64,000 nucleotides of DNA, taken from positions 1,056,622 through 1,120,621 of the forward strand of contig NZ_DS022295.1 in NCBI RefSeq assembly GCF_000153765.1, in the 5' to 3' direction. The notes under the pieces are model-generated. The model saw only the letters and a list, made by a program, of their open reading frames with translations, made no database searches and had not been told where the DNA came from. Shown piece by piece: positions 27,383 through 36,642 of this stretch (position 1 is its first letter; every line of letters starts with the position of its first letter). This stretch comes from Mariprofundus ferrooxydans PV-1 (GTDB lineage Bacteria; Pseudomonadota; Zetaproteobacteria; Mariprofundales; Mariprofundaceae). Both the position numbers and the translations under genes were made by a program.

Positions 27383-29080
27383 TTACTCTTCTGGCACGAG
27401 CAGTTTGTAATCGTCCTTCCTTAAGGCATCCAGCAGCGCATCAACTGTAGTTTTATCAATATCCATCGCCAGCAGTGTTTCTGAGCCCATCAACAGGCTA
27501 GCCTCCAGCGCCTCAGGGATAGCCCATGTAGCGCCGTATTTAATAAGCAGGTGCTTTGTATCCACATCCTTGGCTCTGGCAAAAACATTCAGCCCCGGAT
27601 AAATATCCTTGATATGTGAAACTACCCGTACAGCATGCAGAGGAGAATCAACCGTAACAATCACCAGCCTTGCTTTTCCGAGGCCAATGGCCGAAAGCAG
27701 TGCCGGGTCACTCATATCTCCATAGTAAACAGACTTGCCCTTTTTCCTCTCTCTCAGAACAAGATCATGGTCACTGTCATAAGCCATATAAGGGATCTGG
27801 CTGAGCTCAAGCATATTTGCAACCACCTGCCCTACCCTGCCGAACCCGGCAATCACTACAGGTGCGAAATTATCTTCATCGGGAATCTCTCCAATCAAGT
27901 CACGCCCTGCAGGTGCTTTTGCGGCAATCATCTCGCCCAGCTTCACACAAAACGGCGTGAGTAGCATGGTAATAGAAATCACGGCAATACCTACAGCAAA
28001 GATTTCATCGCCGATCACGCCCAGCACTCTTGCCGCGCCAAAAAGTACAAAGCCGAACTCTCCGCTCTGCGAAAGAAGAAAAGACATACGAAAGGCATTG
28101 CTTCTGGAAAAACCAAAAGTCAGTGCCAATAAAAAGACAACCAGGATCTTGATCAGCATAATAACAAAGACATGCCGGGCGATCGTCCACGGATGCTCCA
28201 TAACGATATTAAGATCCAGAGACATACCAACAGCCACAAAAAAGAGACTCATCAGGATGCCCTTATAGGGCTCGATATTGGCCTCGATCTGAATACGGTA
28301 CCTGGAGTCGGAAAGAGTCATCCCCATCAGAAATGCACCCAGAGCCATCGACAGCCCTGCATGCTCCATAGCCCAGACGGCAAAGACGACCGAGAGCATC
28401 ACTGTGAAGACAAATGCTTCCCGATTCCGGTCCCGGGCAAAACGGGAGAGTAGATATGGCACAATGTATTTCCCAACAGCAACGACCCCGGCGATCATAC
28501 CCGCAACAAACAGAACCTCTTCCCAGACAGGGATATCATCAGGTAAAACACCACCTTCGGAGAAAAGCGGCGTAATGGCCAGAAGCGGAATAACCGCCAG
28601 ATCCTGCATAAGCAGCACGGCAAAAGAAGCTGTCCCATAACGACTGGCGATTTCACCCCGCTCCTGAAGAATCTGAATGACAAAAGCTGTCGATGAAAGC
28701 GCAAGGGTAAGGCCAATCAACATTGCTACACCTGCCGACATAGGCATCGACCAATATGCATATGCGCCGATGACGATGCCCGAGAATACAATCTGCAGAC
28801 TGCCTAAGCCGAAGACCTCCCGGCGCATAGTCCATAACTTGCCAGGCCTCATCTCCAAACCAATCAGAAAAAGCAGTAGCACCACACCAATCTCGGCAAA
28901 GTGGCGAAGGCTCTCCACCTGATCGGTCAGTACCGGACCCGGTGAGTAGGGGCCAACGATAATACCGGCAATAAGCAAACCCAGAACAGAACCCACCCCA
29001 AGCTTCTTCGATATGCCCACGGTAATCGAGACGGTAACGAGCAGGAATAGTGCGGAAAAAAGGATGGCATCAAAGCTCAT
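27383..29080 (-). CDS. Kef-type CPA2 cation:proton antiporter with TrkA-N domain
   Basis: The 565-aa protein has about 12 membrane helices (residues 1-380) of the Na+/H+ exchanger (CPA2) fold. A cytoplasmic NAD-binding TrkA-N/RCK domain begins at VVIAGFGRVGQVVANML, about residue 410. This is the architecture of KefB/KefC potassium efflux systems, which protect against electrophiles and control pH. The start ATG at 29080 has GGGAGGAT upstream; longer reading frames lack this. No KefF/KefG ancillary subunit is beside it, so a specific Kef name is not given. Confidence 0.9.
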   Translation of the reverse strand: MSFDAILFSALFLLVTVSITVGISKKLGVGSVLGLLIAGIIVGPYSPGPVLTDQVESLRHFAEIGVVLLLFLIGLEMRPGKLWTMRREVFGLGSLQIVFSGIVIGAYAYWSMPMSAGVAMLIGLTLALSSTAFVIQILQERGEIASRYGTASFAVLLMQDLAVIPLLAITPLFSEGGVLPDDIPVWEEVLFVAGMIAGVVAVGKYIVPYLLSRFARDRNREAFVFTVMLSVVFAVWAMEHAGLSMALGAFLMGMTLSDSRYRIQIEANIEPYKGILMSLFFVAVGMSLDLNIVMEHPWTIARHVFVIMLIKILVVFLLALTFGFSRSNAFRMSFLLSQSGEFGFVLFGAARVLGVIGDEIFAVGIAVISITMLLTPFCVKLGEMIAAKAPAGRDLIGEIPDEDNFAPVVIAGFGRVGQVVANMLELSQIPYMAYDSDHDLVLRERKKGKSVYYGDMSDPALLSAIGLGKARLVIVTVDSPLHAVRVVSHIKDIYPGLNVFARAKDVDTKHLLIKYGATWAIPEALEASLLMGSETLLAMDIDKTTVDALLDALRKDDYKLLVPEE

Positions 29081-29401
29081 AGTCGTATCCTCCCTACCAC
29101 CAATTATTGCGCCTGAACGGATAAGCTCATCATTGTGCAAAGTGCGTGCAAGTCAATGCGGACGCGCTCTGTAATTTAATAGAGACAGCTGGGTCAGGCA
29201 TGGGTATATGAGTTACCCCCCTGCCCCGGGATCAGACTGCTCAAAAAAGCGCGATCAACAGTAGTCATGTTTTTAGCCTCCTGTTCATGAGTAACAGGCT
29301 GTTTTAAAGGTAACCAGAATCGGTGGTCGCAGGCACTCAGAATCACTTTTAATAGTGGAAGATCTATTGGCAGCAGGTACGAGAAACCTATAATTGCCGC
29401 C
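29081..29401 (-). other. Intergenic region upstream of the antiporter gene
   Basis: The 321-nt gap between the divergent antiporter and GNAT genes contains a candidate 24-codon leader reading frame (described separately) and a CCTGTT/AACAGG stem overlapping its ribosome-binding site. I see no clear -35/-10 pair on either strand and no relic. Confidence 0.5.
29194..29268 (-). CDS. Candidate 24-aa leader peptide upstream of the antiporter
   Basis: An ATG at 29268 is preceded by AGGAGG with a 7-nt spacer, one of the best ribosome-binding sites in the window. It opens 24 codons (MTTVDRAFLSSLIPGQGGNS and four more) ending 113 nt before the antiporter start. The AGG is part of a 6-bp stem (CCTGTT with AACAGG), so its translation could be switchable. 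There is no homology to support it; it may be chance or a leader peptide. Confidence 0.3.
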   Translation of the reverse strand: MTTVDRAFLSSLIPGQGGNSYTHA

Positions 29402-29959
29402 ATGTTGAGAAATAGCGCGATCAATACCACTGTTCGTCAGGCAAAAGCCTGTGATGCAGAGGCGATCAGTCATCTTGGCGGGGTTACCTTTGCCAGCGCC
29501 TATGGCGCGATTGTGCGGCCGGAGGACATGGCCGGTTATGTGGCAGATATCTTTGCGCCATCGCGAATTTCCGAAGAGATCGGAGCCTCCGATAGCGTCT
29601 ATCTGGTTGCCGAAACCGAATCAGGCATCGTCGGTTATGCCAAACTCGCCATGACAGAGACACCGGAAATGGTTCCGGCAGGCTATCCGATCGAGCTGGT
29701 GCGCCTCTACCTTGATCATCGCTACTATGGCCGGGGAATCGGCGAAAAGCTGTTGAGTGAAATCTGTTCGAGGGTTGTTAAGGCCGGGCATCGTGGATTA
29801 TGGCTGCGGGTATGGCAGAAAAATGAAGGTGCGATCCGATTCTATCGCCGCCACGGTTTCGAGATTGTCGGCAGCGAACCCTATTTTATCGGTGAGACGC
29901 CCAACCCCGTCGTTCTGATGTGCGCCGAGCTTGCCGCCCATGATGCCCCCACCGAGTAA
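29402..29959 (+). CDS. GNAT-family N-acetyltransferase
   Basis: 185 aa with the acetyl-CoA binding signature ELVRLYLDHRYYGRGIGEKLL (motif A, R/Q-x-x-G-x-G/A form) and the following LRVWQKNEGAIRFYRRHGFEIVG (motif B), as in RimI-like enzymes. The acceptor substrate is unknown. The ATG lies at 29402 without a strong ribosome-binding site. It is transcribed away from the antiporter and precedes metA by 89 nt. Confidence 0.85.
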   Translation: MLRNSAINTTVRQAKACDAEAISHLGGVTFASAYGAIVRPEDMAGYVADIFAPSRISEEIGASDSVYLVAETESGIVGYAKLAMTETPEMVPAGYPIELVRLYLDHRYYGRGIGEKLLSEICSRVVKAGHRGLWLRVWQKNEGAIRFYRRHGFEIVGSEPYFIGETPNPVVLMCAELAAHDAPTE

Positions 29960-30048
29960 CCGGGTTCCTTTCTTTCAGGATTAAAATAAACTACTGTTCC
30001 TCTTCACCTTTTGCCTGGTCGGCAGAGAAGAAGGAAGGAGCTGCATTC

Positions 30049-31080
30049 ATGCCGTTGGTTGAGCACACACCGTTGCCTGCATTTGAAAAATTACGTCAAC
30101 GCGGTGAAAAGGTGCTGACGCACAAGCAGGCACTGCATCAGGATATTCGCGAGTTGCATGTTGGCCTGCTGAATATGATGCCCGACGCCGCCATGATCGC
30201 CACGGAGATTCAGTTCATGCGCCTGGTGGGAAGCTGCAACCAGATCGCCCAGTTTTATGTGCATCCGTTTACCGTCGAAGGGCTGCCACGCAGCAAAGAG
30301 ACGCAAGCCTATATCGACAGCTATTACAGCAGCTTCGAGCAGATCAAGACGATGGGACTCGATGCCCTGATCGTCACTGGCGCCAATGTCTCCAACCCGT
30401 CGCTGGACCAGGAGCCGTTCTGGGAGCCATTGAAAGAGGTGATCGGCTGGGCCCGGGAGAATGTCACCTCGGTGCTCTGCTCGTGTCTGGCGACCCATGC
30501 ACTGGTCAAACAGCTCTACAATATCGAGCGGCAACCGATGCCTGCCAAGCTGTGGGGCGTTTATCCGCATCGTGTGACCCATAACGAACATCCGCTGCTG
30601 CGCGATATCAATACCCGCTTCGATGTACCGCACTCCCGCTTTAACGCGATCCACAGGGAGCAGCTTGAGCGGGCGGGTCTGACGATCCTGATCGAGAGCG
30701 ATGTTGCGGGGGTACATATGGCGGTCAGCCCCGATCAATACAGTCTGGTCTATTTTCAGGGACACCCCGAATACGACACCAACAGTCTGCTGAAGGAGTA
30801 CAAGCGCGAGGTGAACCGCTATATCAGCGGCGAGCGCGCCGACTATCCGCCCGTGCCCGAGAGCTATTTCTGTGAAGATGCCGCCGAGATTGTCGAGCAT
30901 CACCGTTTGCATGTGCAGAAGGCGATGCGAGAGGGCATTGCAACACCGCCATTCCCGGAGGCGCATATCGAGCCTCTGCTGGATAACACGTGGCGCGATA
31001 CGACCAAGTCCATCGTCAATAACTGGCTGGGACTGGTCTATGAAAACACATCGCTTGAGCAGTTTCGCCCAACGACCTAG
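30049..31080 (+). CDS. metA: Homoserine O-acyltransferase MetA type
   Basis: Activates homoserine with acetyl- or succinyl-CoA in methionine synthesis. The 343-aa sequence has the MetA features LHVGLLNMMPDAAMIATE, QFMRLVGSC, the catalytic Cys at about residue 146 in LCSCLATHAL, and the His/Glu region FQGHPEYDTNSLLKEYKREV. Because metY, which uses O-acetylhomoserine, lies 68 nt downstream, acetyl-CoA is the likely donor. The start has AAGGAGCTGCATTC upstream. Confidence 0.92.
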   Translation: MPLVEHTPLPAFEKLRQRGEKVLTHKQALHQDIRELHVGLLNMMPDAAMIATEIQFMRLVGSCNQIAQFYVHPFTVEGLPRSKETQAYIDSYYSSFEQIKTMGLDALIVTGANVSNPSLDQEPFWEPLKEVIGWARENVTSVLCSCLATHALVKQLYNIERQPMPAKLWGVYPHRVTHNEHPLLRDINTRFDVPHSRFNAIHREQLERAGLTILIESDVAGVHMAVSPDQYSLVYFQGHPEYDTNSLLKEYKREVNRYISGERADYPPVPESYFCEDAAEIVEHHRLHVQKAMREGIATPPFPEAHIEPLLDNTWRDTTKSIVNNWLGLVYENTSLEQFRPTT

Positions 31081-31148
31081 TACCCGAATTATAAAAATAC
31101 CGCCTGAGTCAGGCGTAAGCCCATCACCGAACCTATAAGGAGCGTTCC

Positions 31149-32423
31149 ATGAAAACAGAAACCATTGCCATCCATGCCGGCTACGAAACCGATCCGACCA
31201 CCAAATCGGTGGCGGTGCCGATCTATCAGACCGTAGCCTACGAGTTCGATAATGCCCAGCACGGCGCCGACCTGTTCAACCTGGCCGTGCCCGGCAATAT
31301 CTATACCCGCATGATGAACCCGACCAACGATGTACTGGAGAAGCGGGTGGCCGCACTCGACGGCGGCATCGCGGGTCTGGCTGTCAGTGCCGGCAGTGCC
31401 GCGATTACCTATGCGATTCAGACTATTGCCACAGCCGGTAATAATATCGTTACCGTGCCGATGCTTTATGGCGGCACCTACACGCTGTTTGCCCACATGT
31501 TGCCGGGTCAGGGCATCGATGTCCGCTTTGCCGAAAACGACAGCCCTGAGGCGCTGGAGAAGCTGATCGACGAGAAAACCTCGGCGATCTACTGCGAATC
31601 GATCGGTAACCCGGCCGGCAATATTGTTGATCTGGAGGCGATCTGTGCCATGGCCGACAAGCATGGCGTGCCGGTGATTGTCGATAACACCGTGGCACCC
31701 TCGCTGATTCGTCCGATCGATTATGGTGCCGCGATTGTGGTCTATTCGCTGACCAAATATATGGGCGGTCATGGCAATTCGCTGGGCGGCATGATTGTCG
31801 ATTCGGGCAAATTCCCGTGGGCCGAACATGCCGAGCGTTTCCCGATGCTTAATCAGCCGGAACCAGCCTATCACGGCGTGGTCTATACCGAGGCGCTGGG
31901 CGAGGCGGCATTTATCGGTCGCGCCCGCACCGTGCCGCTTCGCAACACCGGCTCGGCACTGAGCCCGATGAACGCCTTCCTGATTCTGCAGGGCATTGAG
32001 ACCCTGACCCTGCGTATGGAGCGTCACTGCGACAATGCCATGGCTGTCGCCAAACACCTGCAGAATCACCCGGCTGTGAATTGGGTACAGTATGCCGGCC
32101 TGCCCGATTCGCCGTATCACGCGCTGGCGCAGAAATACTGCAATGGGCGTCCGTCGGCACTGCTCACCTTTGGCGTGAAGGGCGGCTTTGAAGTAGCTGA
32201 AAAGTTCTATGATGCACTGGGCATGTTCAAGCGGCTGGTGAATATCGGCGACACCAAGTCTCTGGCAGCGCACCCGGCATCCACCACGCATCGCCAGTTG
32301 ACCGAGAGTGAGCTGAAAACTGCCGGCGTGACACCGGATATGATCCGTCTATGTATCGGTATTGAGCATATCGACGATATCATTGCCGATATCGATCAGG
32401 CGCTAGCCACAGCAACTGCCTGA
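31149..32423 (+). CDS. metY: O-acetylhomoserine sulfhydrylase
   Basis: A PLP enzyme that makes homocysteine (or methionine) directly from O-acetylhomoserine and sulfide (or methanethiol). The 424-aa length and KTETIAIHAGYETDPTTKSV start are typical of MetY. The PLP Lys is about residue 203 in YSLTKYMGGHGNSLGG, and the C-terminal LAAHPASTTHRQL is conserved. It is in an operon with metA and ends at a strong terminator, making a two-gene direct-sulfhydrylation pathway. Confidence 0.95.
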   Translation: MKTETIAIHAGYETDPTTKSVAVPIYQTVAYEFDNAQHGADLFNLAVPGNIYTRMMNPTNDVLEKRVAALDGGIAGLAVSAGSAAITYAIQTIATAGNNIVTVPMLYGGTYTLFAHMLPGQGIDVRFAENDSPEALEKLIDEKTSAIYCESIGNPAGNIVDLEAICAMADKHGVPVIVDNTVAPSLIRPIDYGAAIVVYSLTKYMGGHGNSLGGMIVDSGKFPWAEHAERFPMLNQPEPAYHGVVYTEALGEAAFIGRARTVPLRNTGSALSPMNAFLILQGIETLTLRMERHCDNAMAVAKHLQNHPAVNWVQYAGLPDSPYHALAQKYCNGRPSALLTFGVKGGFEVAEKFYDALGMFKRLVNIGDTKSLAAHPASTTHRQLTESELKTAGVTPDMIRLCIGIEHIDDIIADIDQALATATA

Positions 32424-32460
32424 AGAGCTTCCGGAAGACCGGGGATATCGTAATTCATTC

Positions 32461-32495
32461 AATGCCCTCTGCGAAAGCAGGGGGCATTCTTGTTT
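32461..32495 (+). terminator. Intrinsic terminator of metA-metY
   Basis: A 12-bp stem (AATGCCCTCTGC with GCAGGGGGCATT, one U-G pair) with a GAAA tetraloop is followed by CTTGTTT. It lies 38 nt after the metY stop. The rest of the gap to the asparaginase gene (32496-32685) shows no recognisable feature. Confidence 0.85.
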
Positions 32496-32685
32496 ATCGG
32501 TCGCCATCAGGGATTGAATCCCAGAATACTTTCAAGACTGTCTCGATAAAGTCGAGGAGGCCATTCTCGACCCCAGTGCTCAACTCACAGGCTTGAATCT
32601 CAGAACTTGCCGCAGACTGATGCGGCCTCATTCGACTGCGTTTACGAGATACAAGGCGTGAGTTATTGAGTTGTTTTCCACTGCT

Positions 32686-33177
32686 TCAAAGATCAGCCCG
32701 CTGAAAAACGCCCTCACCGCGATTTTTGCTGACATCATCCCAGCGGAAGATGTGGCCGTTCATCACCACGAAGACACCGGCACCCAATAGCTGCACGGCG
32801 GTGACCGCACAGCCGAGATTGAAGATCGCATCGGAGTTGCTGATCGAATAGGGAATCATCGCCCCGAACAGCACAACCGTTTTATTCTCCAGCTGCTGCC
32901 CCAGCACCCGTGCGGTATCAACCATGGTATCGGTGCCATGGGAGATGATGATCTTTGACTCTTTACAAGCGAGACAGCTGGCGAGGATGGTTTCCCGATC
33001 CTCATCACTCATCTCCAGGCTGTCCTTGAGCATCAGCTGCTCGGTGCTGTAGTCCAGCTTGCACCTGCCCCGCTCCAGCATGCCCGGAATAAACGAATCA
33101 CGGAACTCCAGTGCGCCGCTGATCTCATTATAGCGCTTACAGATCGTTCCACCGGTGATAAAAAATTTTAGTTTCAA
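32686..33177 (-). CDS. Single-domain asparaginase-like protein
   Basis: 163 aa corresponding only to the N-terminal half of type I/II L-asparaginases. The nucleophile-Thr motif FITGGTI is at residues 6-12, and the second catalytic motif IISHGTDTM lies in the middle. The C-terminal domain is absent. The reading frame ends cleanly after VMNGHIFRWDDV, as in other short asparaginase-domain proteins, so it looks complete rather than truncated. Activity is uncertain. A 44-bp piece of this gene recurs at 27309-27352. Confidence 0.8.
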   Translation of the reverse strand: MKLKFFITGGTICKRYNEISGALEFRDSFIPGMLERGRCKLDYSTEQLMLKDSLEMSDEDRETILASCLACKESKIIISHGTDTMVDTARVLGQQLENKTVVLFGAMIPYSISNSDAIFNLGCAVTAVQLLGAGVFVVMNGHIFRWDDVSKNRGEGVFQRADL

Positions 33178-33247
33178 AAGTGTCAGCTCCTGTGGGCATC
33201 TGTCGAACGGATTACCATAAGTCAGTCAGCCCGCGTTCATTATCAGC

Positions 33248-33526
33248 TCACGGCAGTGTAAAGAAGACGCTCGCACACGCAGCTACAGCTAACGGGCATA
33301 TCAAGATAGCACGCTCAATGGGACTTAGAAATGGACGTCGGAAGTACAACACCACCGGCAGGATAATCCAGGCAGGCCCGCCATAAATCAGCCATATTGC
33401 CGCGCCCTGAAGCAACTCATTGCGCAATGGGCCATCAGGAGTCATGAACCAGTTGGCAAAGTAGAACAGCATTGCGCCTGCCGCCAGGCAGCCCCACAAA
33501 AAAGCCAACCACTGAACGCCCTTCAT
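33248..33526 (-). CDS. Small hypothetical membrane protein (92 aa)
   Basis: The ATG at 33526 follows TCAGGGAT. The protein has three hydrophobic stretches (about 4-22, 43-58, 71-90) and little else. I recognise no family. It lies between the 401-aa membrane protein and the asparaginase-like gene on the same strand (gaps of about 195 and 70 nt), so the three could be co-transcribed. A longer reading frame to 33703 has no ribosome-binding site support. Confidence 0.6.
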   Translation of the reverse strand: MKGVQWLAFLWGCLAAGAMLFYFANWFMTPDGPLRNELLQGAAIWLIYGGPAWIILPVVLYFRRPFLSPIERAILICPLAVAACASVFFTLP

Positions 33527-33721
33527 ATCCCTGACTCCGTAACAGCATGAGCTGGATTTCCATCTATGAATCTCCTTTATATAACCTGATTTCTTTTCGC
33601 GAAAATGGAATCCAGGGAAAAAATCTTCTTGTCCGGTGCATACTATGAGCTGAAACCTGAATGTCTGCTGCCGCGAACCTTGATGTTGAAGTGACGGTGT
33701 CAAACTGATCCGGGGGCAGTC

Positions 33722-34927
33722 TCAGTCTGGCTTGCCCAGCTTATTCTGCGGTGCAGTTCCATGCGTCAGGCTGTATTGCTCGAGAAAGCGCTTCACCTTC
33801 GAATCCTTCTCACCAGTGAGGCTAACCTCCAGCTGCTGCAACCGCTCGCTGTTTTCCGGGCGGAGCATCTCATCCAGCTGCTGCTTGCCGCGAATGCCTG
33901 CGCTTCTCAGCGCCTGCAGCAGATCCCTGTCGGAAATAAACAACATCAACTGCGCCTGATCAATCCAGTCACTCAGCTGCTCTTTCGAGATCAGGTTTTC
34001 GATGCGGCTATACAGCAGGTCCCGTCGGTTACCGATCGTCGCCAGTTGATGAACATCCACAACCCCCTCTTCAAAGAGCCTGTCCCGCATAAATACATTC
34101 ATGCCCTGCAGGTACTCGATCGACAGCGTGGTAGCCGGTGAAAACAGCTCGCCCATATACCCGGAGCTTTTGACTCTCTGCCATGTGGCCTGCGCGGCCT
34201 GCATCGGAAAGAGGCCGGCAAAAAATGCGATCGCCACCAGCAAATATGCGGCCTTGCTGTTCTGTACAACAAGCGTTTCGCCATGATCGCCGGTACGGTA
34301 GGGCTTCAGGAACGCCTGCACCACACAATAGACCAGCACGGAGACAAACAGCGCCATGATCATGCGCACCGCACCGAAGAAGAACACCCTGGGCATCAAA
34401 TCCTGATTACTCGCGCGCATGACGATGTTATATATATTATACAGCCAGGCTCCGTACAGGGCCCACAACGGGATCGACAGCGGGAACAGGATACCCGGCG
34501 CAATCTGGCCGATACTGACGGACCTGAATGTCCTCATTATCAAATCCCGCTTGACGGAGGCCGGCGCTGATTCATGCATCAGGGATGAGAGATAAAAGGC
34601 ATTATCCGCTTGCAGGATATAGCCGAAGAGCAGCATCGTTATTGTTGAAATGCACACGGTCGGCATAAAAAAGTCATGCTTATCGTACAGGTTGAGTGAC
34701 TGACCATTATCCAGATAACCATTGGTGAACAAAAAAAGCAGCACGTAAAAGATGCCGCCAAAGATACTGGTCAGCGCAATCAGCGTGCAGTAACGGTTAA
34801 AACAGGCTGGCAGACGGAATATCGATAATCCGTGCTCTTCGGCAACCCGATAATCATGCGCCAGCATCATCGCAACGGGAACCGATAAAACACCGACAAA
34901 AATGAGAACTTCTGAAAGTGACATCAC
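33722..34927 (-). CDS. Uncharacterised polytopic membrane protein with helical C-terminal tail
   Basis: 401 aa. Residues 1-250 contain about six to seven membrane helices (for example VLIFVGVLSVPVAMML, YCTLIALTSIFGGIFYVLLF, ALFVSVLVYCVV). The last 140 residues are soluble and carry repeated short helical hairpins such as VVDVHQLATIGNRRDLLYSRI and SDRDLLQALRSAGIRGKQQL. These resemble helix-hairpin-helix modules of the DUF4332/RuvA type. I do not recognise the family as a whole. It starts the leftward gene group next to repeat copy B. Confidence 0.75.
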   Translation of the reverse strand: MMSLSEVLIFVGVLSVPVAMMLAHDYRVAEEHGLSIFRLPACFNRYCTLIALTSIFGGIFYVLLFLFTNGYLDNGQSLNLYDKHDFFMPTVCISTITMLLFGYILQADNAFYLSSLMHESAPASVKRDLIMRTFRSVSIGQIAPGILFPLSIPLWALYGAWLYNIYNIVMRASNQDLMPRVFFFGAVRMIMALFVSVLVYCVVQAFLKPYRTGDHGETLVVQNSKAAYLLVAIAFFAGLFPMQAAQATWQRVKSSGYMGELFSPATTLSIEYLQGMNVFMRDRLFEEGVVDVHQLATIGNRRDLLYSRIENLISKEQLSDWIDQAQLMLFISDRDLLQALRSAGIRGKQQLDEMLRPENSERLQQLEVSLTGEKDSKVKRFLEQYSLTHGTAPQNKLGKPD

Positions 34928-35015
34928 CCTACCCCCGATTCATCAAGAGCCGGAATAGAGTGTAGCAGAAAACCGTCGAAATTGCGGATCAACAAAAAAG
35001 TTCATCGCGGAATTC

Positions 35016-35065
35016 CGGAAAATATGGCTGAAGAAAGCTTTTTGATTCCCGGCATGCGATAGATG
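35016..35065 (+). repeat. Dispersed repeat copy B, left block
   Basis: Matches 24070-24119 (copy A) at about 85% in the same orientation, from GGAAAATATGGCTGAAGAAA to GCGATAGATG. It is separated by 55 nt of non-matching sequence from the palindromic block. Confidence 0.7.
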
Positions 35066-35120
35066 CTTTTAAAGCTACATACTACTCTGCTAAAGCAGAG
35101 CACCCCCCTTTCTTTTGCGG

Positions 35121-35238
35121 CACAAAAAGGCAGGAGCCGTTTGGACGAGCTTTAGCTTGCCCGCAAGGGTGAGGCACATGGATGTGCCGAATCACAGCGT
35201 CAAACTAATTCAATATAGAGCCTATCGCGCGGCAGGAC
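35121..35238 (+). repeat. Dispersed palindromic repeat copy B
   Basis: 118 bases matching 24233-24351 at about 95%, including the GGCACATGGATGTGCC palindrome (7-bp stem, 2-nt loop) and the block CAAACTAATTCAATATAGAG. Only one unit is present here, against 2.2 in copy A. The 590-nt gap 34928-35517 is made up of this element, its flanking stem and the carA terminator; I see no gene in it. Confidence 0.85.
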
Positions 35239-35339
35239 TTGTTCAAAACAATGGGGCGTTTTTGATTCGGGCTGTCCTGGCCCTCAGGGCTACGCCCCGC
35301 CTGTTCAGGCGTCCAAATGACTCCTGCCATTTGTCTTGG

Positions 35340-35367
35340 TTCGTTCTTTGTACGGACAAAGAATGAA
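35340..35367 (+). repeat. 12-bp inverted repeat beside copy B
   Basis: TTCGTTCTTTGT and ACAAAGAATGAA pair (11 of 12, one G-U) around ACGG. Its design mirrors the stem at 24490-24517 downstream of copy A. Confidence 0.65.
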
Positions 35368-35454
35368 CAAATACCTCCCTCCTCATCAATACCAGGACAG
35401 GAAGCGTCATCAGTTCATATTTACTAACACTAGTTTCCGGACTTCCGCGATGAA

Positions 35455-35500
35455 CAAAAAAAACGGCCCCGCCCTCCCTCAGGGAGATGGACGGGGCCGT
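35455..35500 (-). terminator. Intrinsic terminator of carA
   Basis: Read on the carA strand, a GC-rich stem (ACGGCCCCG with CGGGGCCGT, inner part also paired) is followed by a run of eight or nine U residues. It begins 18 nt after the carA stop. carB does not follow, so carA is transcribed as a single gene here. Confidence 0.9.
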
Positions 35501-35517
35501 CGTGATGCTTGCCGGTA

Positions 35518-36642
35518 TCAGGCGCGTGCGGCGTTAACCATCTCGGCAAAACGATCGAAGAGATAGTCCGAATCATGCGGACCGGGACTCGCCTCGGGAT
35601 GATACTGCACCGAAAAGACAGACTTGCCGGTTACACGCAATCCTTCCACGGTGCCATCAAACAGGGAGCGATGTGTGATCTCCACACCTGCGGGGACGGC
35701 ATCGTCGGAGACGGCAAAGCCGTGATTCTGACTGGTGATCTCGATCTTGCCGGTCGTCTCATCCTTGACCGGATGATTGCCGCCCCGGTGACCGAATTTT
35801 AGCTTGAAGGTGGACAGACCGAGTGCCTGACTGAGCAGCTGATGACCCATGCAGATGCCGAAGACCGGGATATCGCCGGCGATGAGCTCACGAATCGTAT
35901 CCACGGCATAGCCGACAGCAGACGGGTCACCCGGACCGTTGGAAAGGAAAATACCATCGGGGTTCATGGCCAGCACTTCGGCAGCCGTTGTGCCGGCAGG
36001 CACAATGCTCACCTGCATGCCGCGATCAGCCAGCTTGTGAAAAATATTACGTTTGCAACCGAAATCAAATGCGACGACGTGGGAGTTCATGCGCGGCTCA
36101 TGGTAGCTGACATCATCCAGATGGAAACTACCCTGCTGCCACTCTGAAACCTGTTTGCAGCTGACCTGTCCGACCAGATCGCGTCCTTCCAGCCCTTCCC
36201 ATGCACGCGCCATAGCCAGTGCATCGGCATCGGACATGCCATCGGAGGCAATCACACCATTCTGCGCGCCGTGATCACGCAGGTGACGCACCAGCGCTCG
36301 CGTATCGATACCGGATAAACCGACAATTCCCTGTTGCTGCAACCACTCAGCCAGATCGCCCTCGCTCCGATAGTTCGAGGTTATCCGCGCCGGCGCCCTG
36401 ACAATGCAGCCGCGCACAGCCACATCAGCCGATTCCATATCGTCAGCGTTGATACCGACGTTGCCGATATGCGGGTAGGTGAAGGTCATAATCTGATCGG
36501 TATAGGAGGGATCTGTAAGTATCTCCTGATAACCGGTTAACGAGGTGTTAAAGCAGACTTCTCCGACAGTATGGCCGACAGCACCAAAGGCATGCCCCCG
36601 AAAAATTCGTCCATCCGCCAATGCCAATATCGCTTCTGTCAT
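35518..36642 (-). CDS. carA: Carbamoyl-phosphate synthase small subunit
   Basis: The glutaminase subunit that feeds ammonia to CarB for arginine and pyrimidine synthesis. It has the N-terminal substrate-interacting domain ([22 protein letters not shown]) and the class I amidotransferase triad: Cys in [13 protein letters not shown], and His/Glu in [15 protein letters not shown] start at the ATG at 36642 (374 aa); a GTG at 36654 would add four residues. carB is not adjacent, which is unusual but not rare. The gene is divergent from the IMPase-family gene. Confidence 0.95.
   Translation of the reverse strand: MTEAILALADGRIFRGHAFGAVGHTVGEVCFNTSLTGYQEILTDPSYTDQIMTFTYPHIGNVGINADDMESADVAVRGCIVRAPARITSNYRSEGDLAEWLQQQGIVGLSGIDTRALVRHLRDHGAQNGVIASDGMSDADALAMARAWEGLEGRDLVGQVSCKQVSEWQQGSFHLDDVSYHEPRMNSHVVAFDFGCKRNIFHKLADRGMQVSIVPAGTTAAEVLAMNPDGIFLSNGPGDPSAVGYAVDTIRELIAGDIPVFGICMGHQLLSQALGLSTFKLKFGHRGGNHPVKDETTGKIEITSQNHGFAVSDDAVPAGVEITHRSLFDGTVEGLRVTGKSVFSVQYHPEASPGPHDSDYLFDRFAEMVNAARA

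Noticed and set aside
31089-32291. 400-codon open frame opposite metY
   Set aside because: Composition of an antisense shadow, no start signal, and metY is certain.
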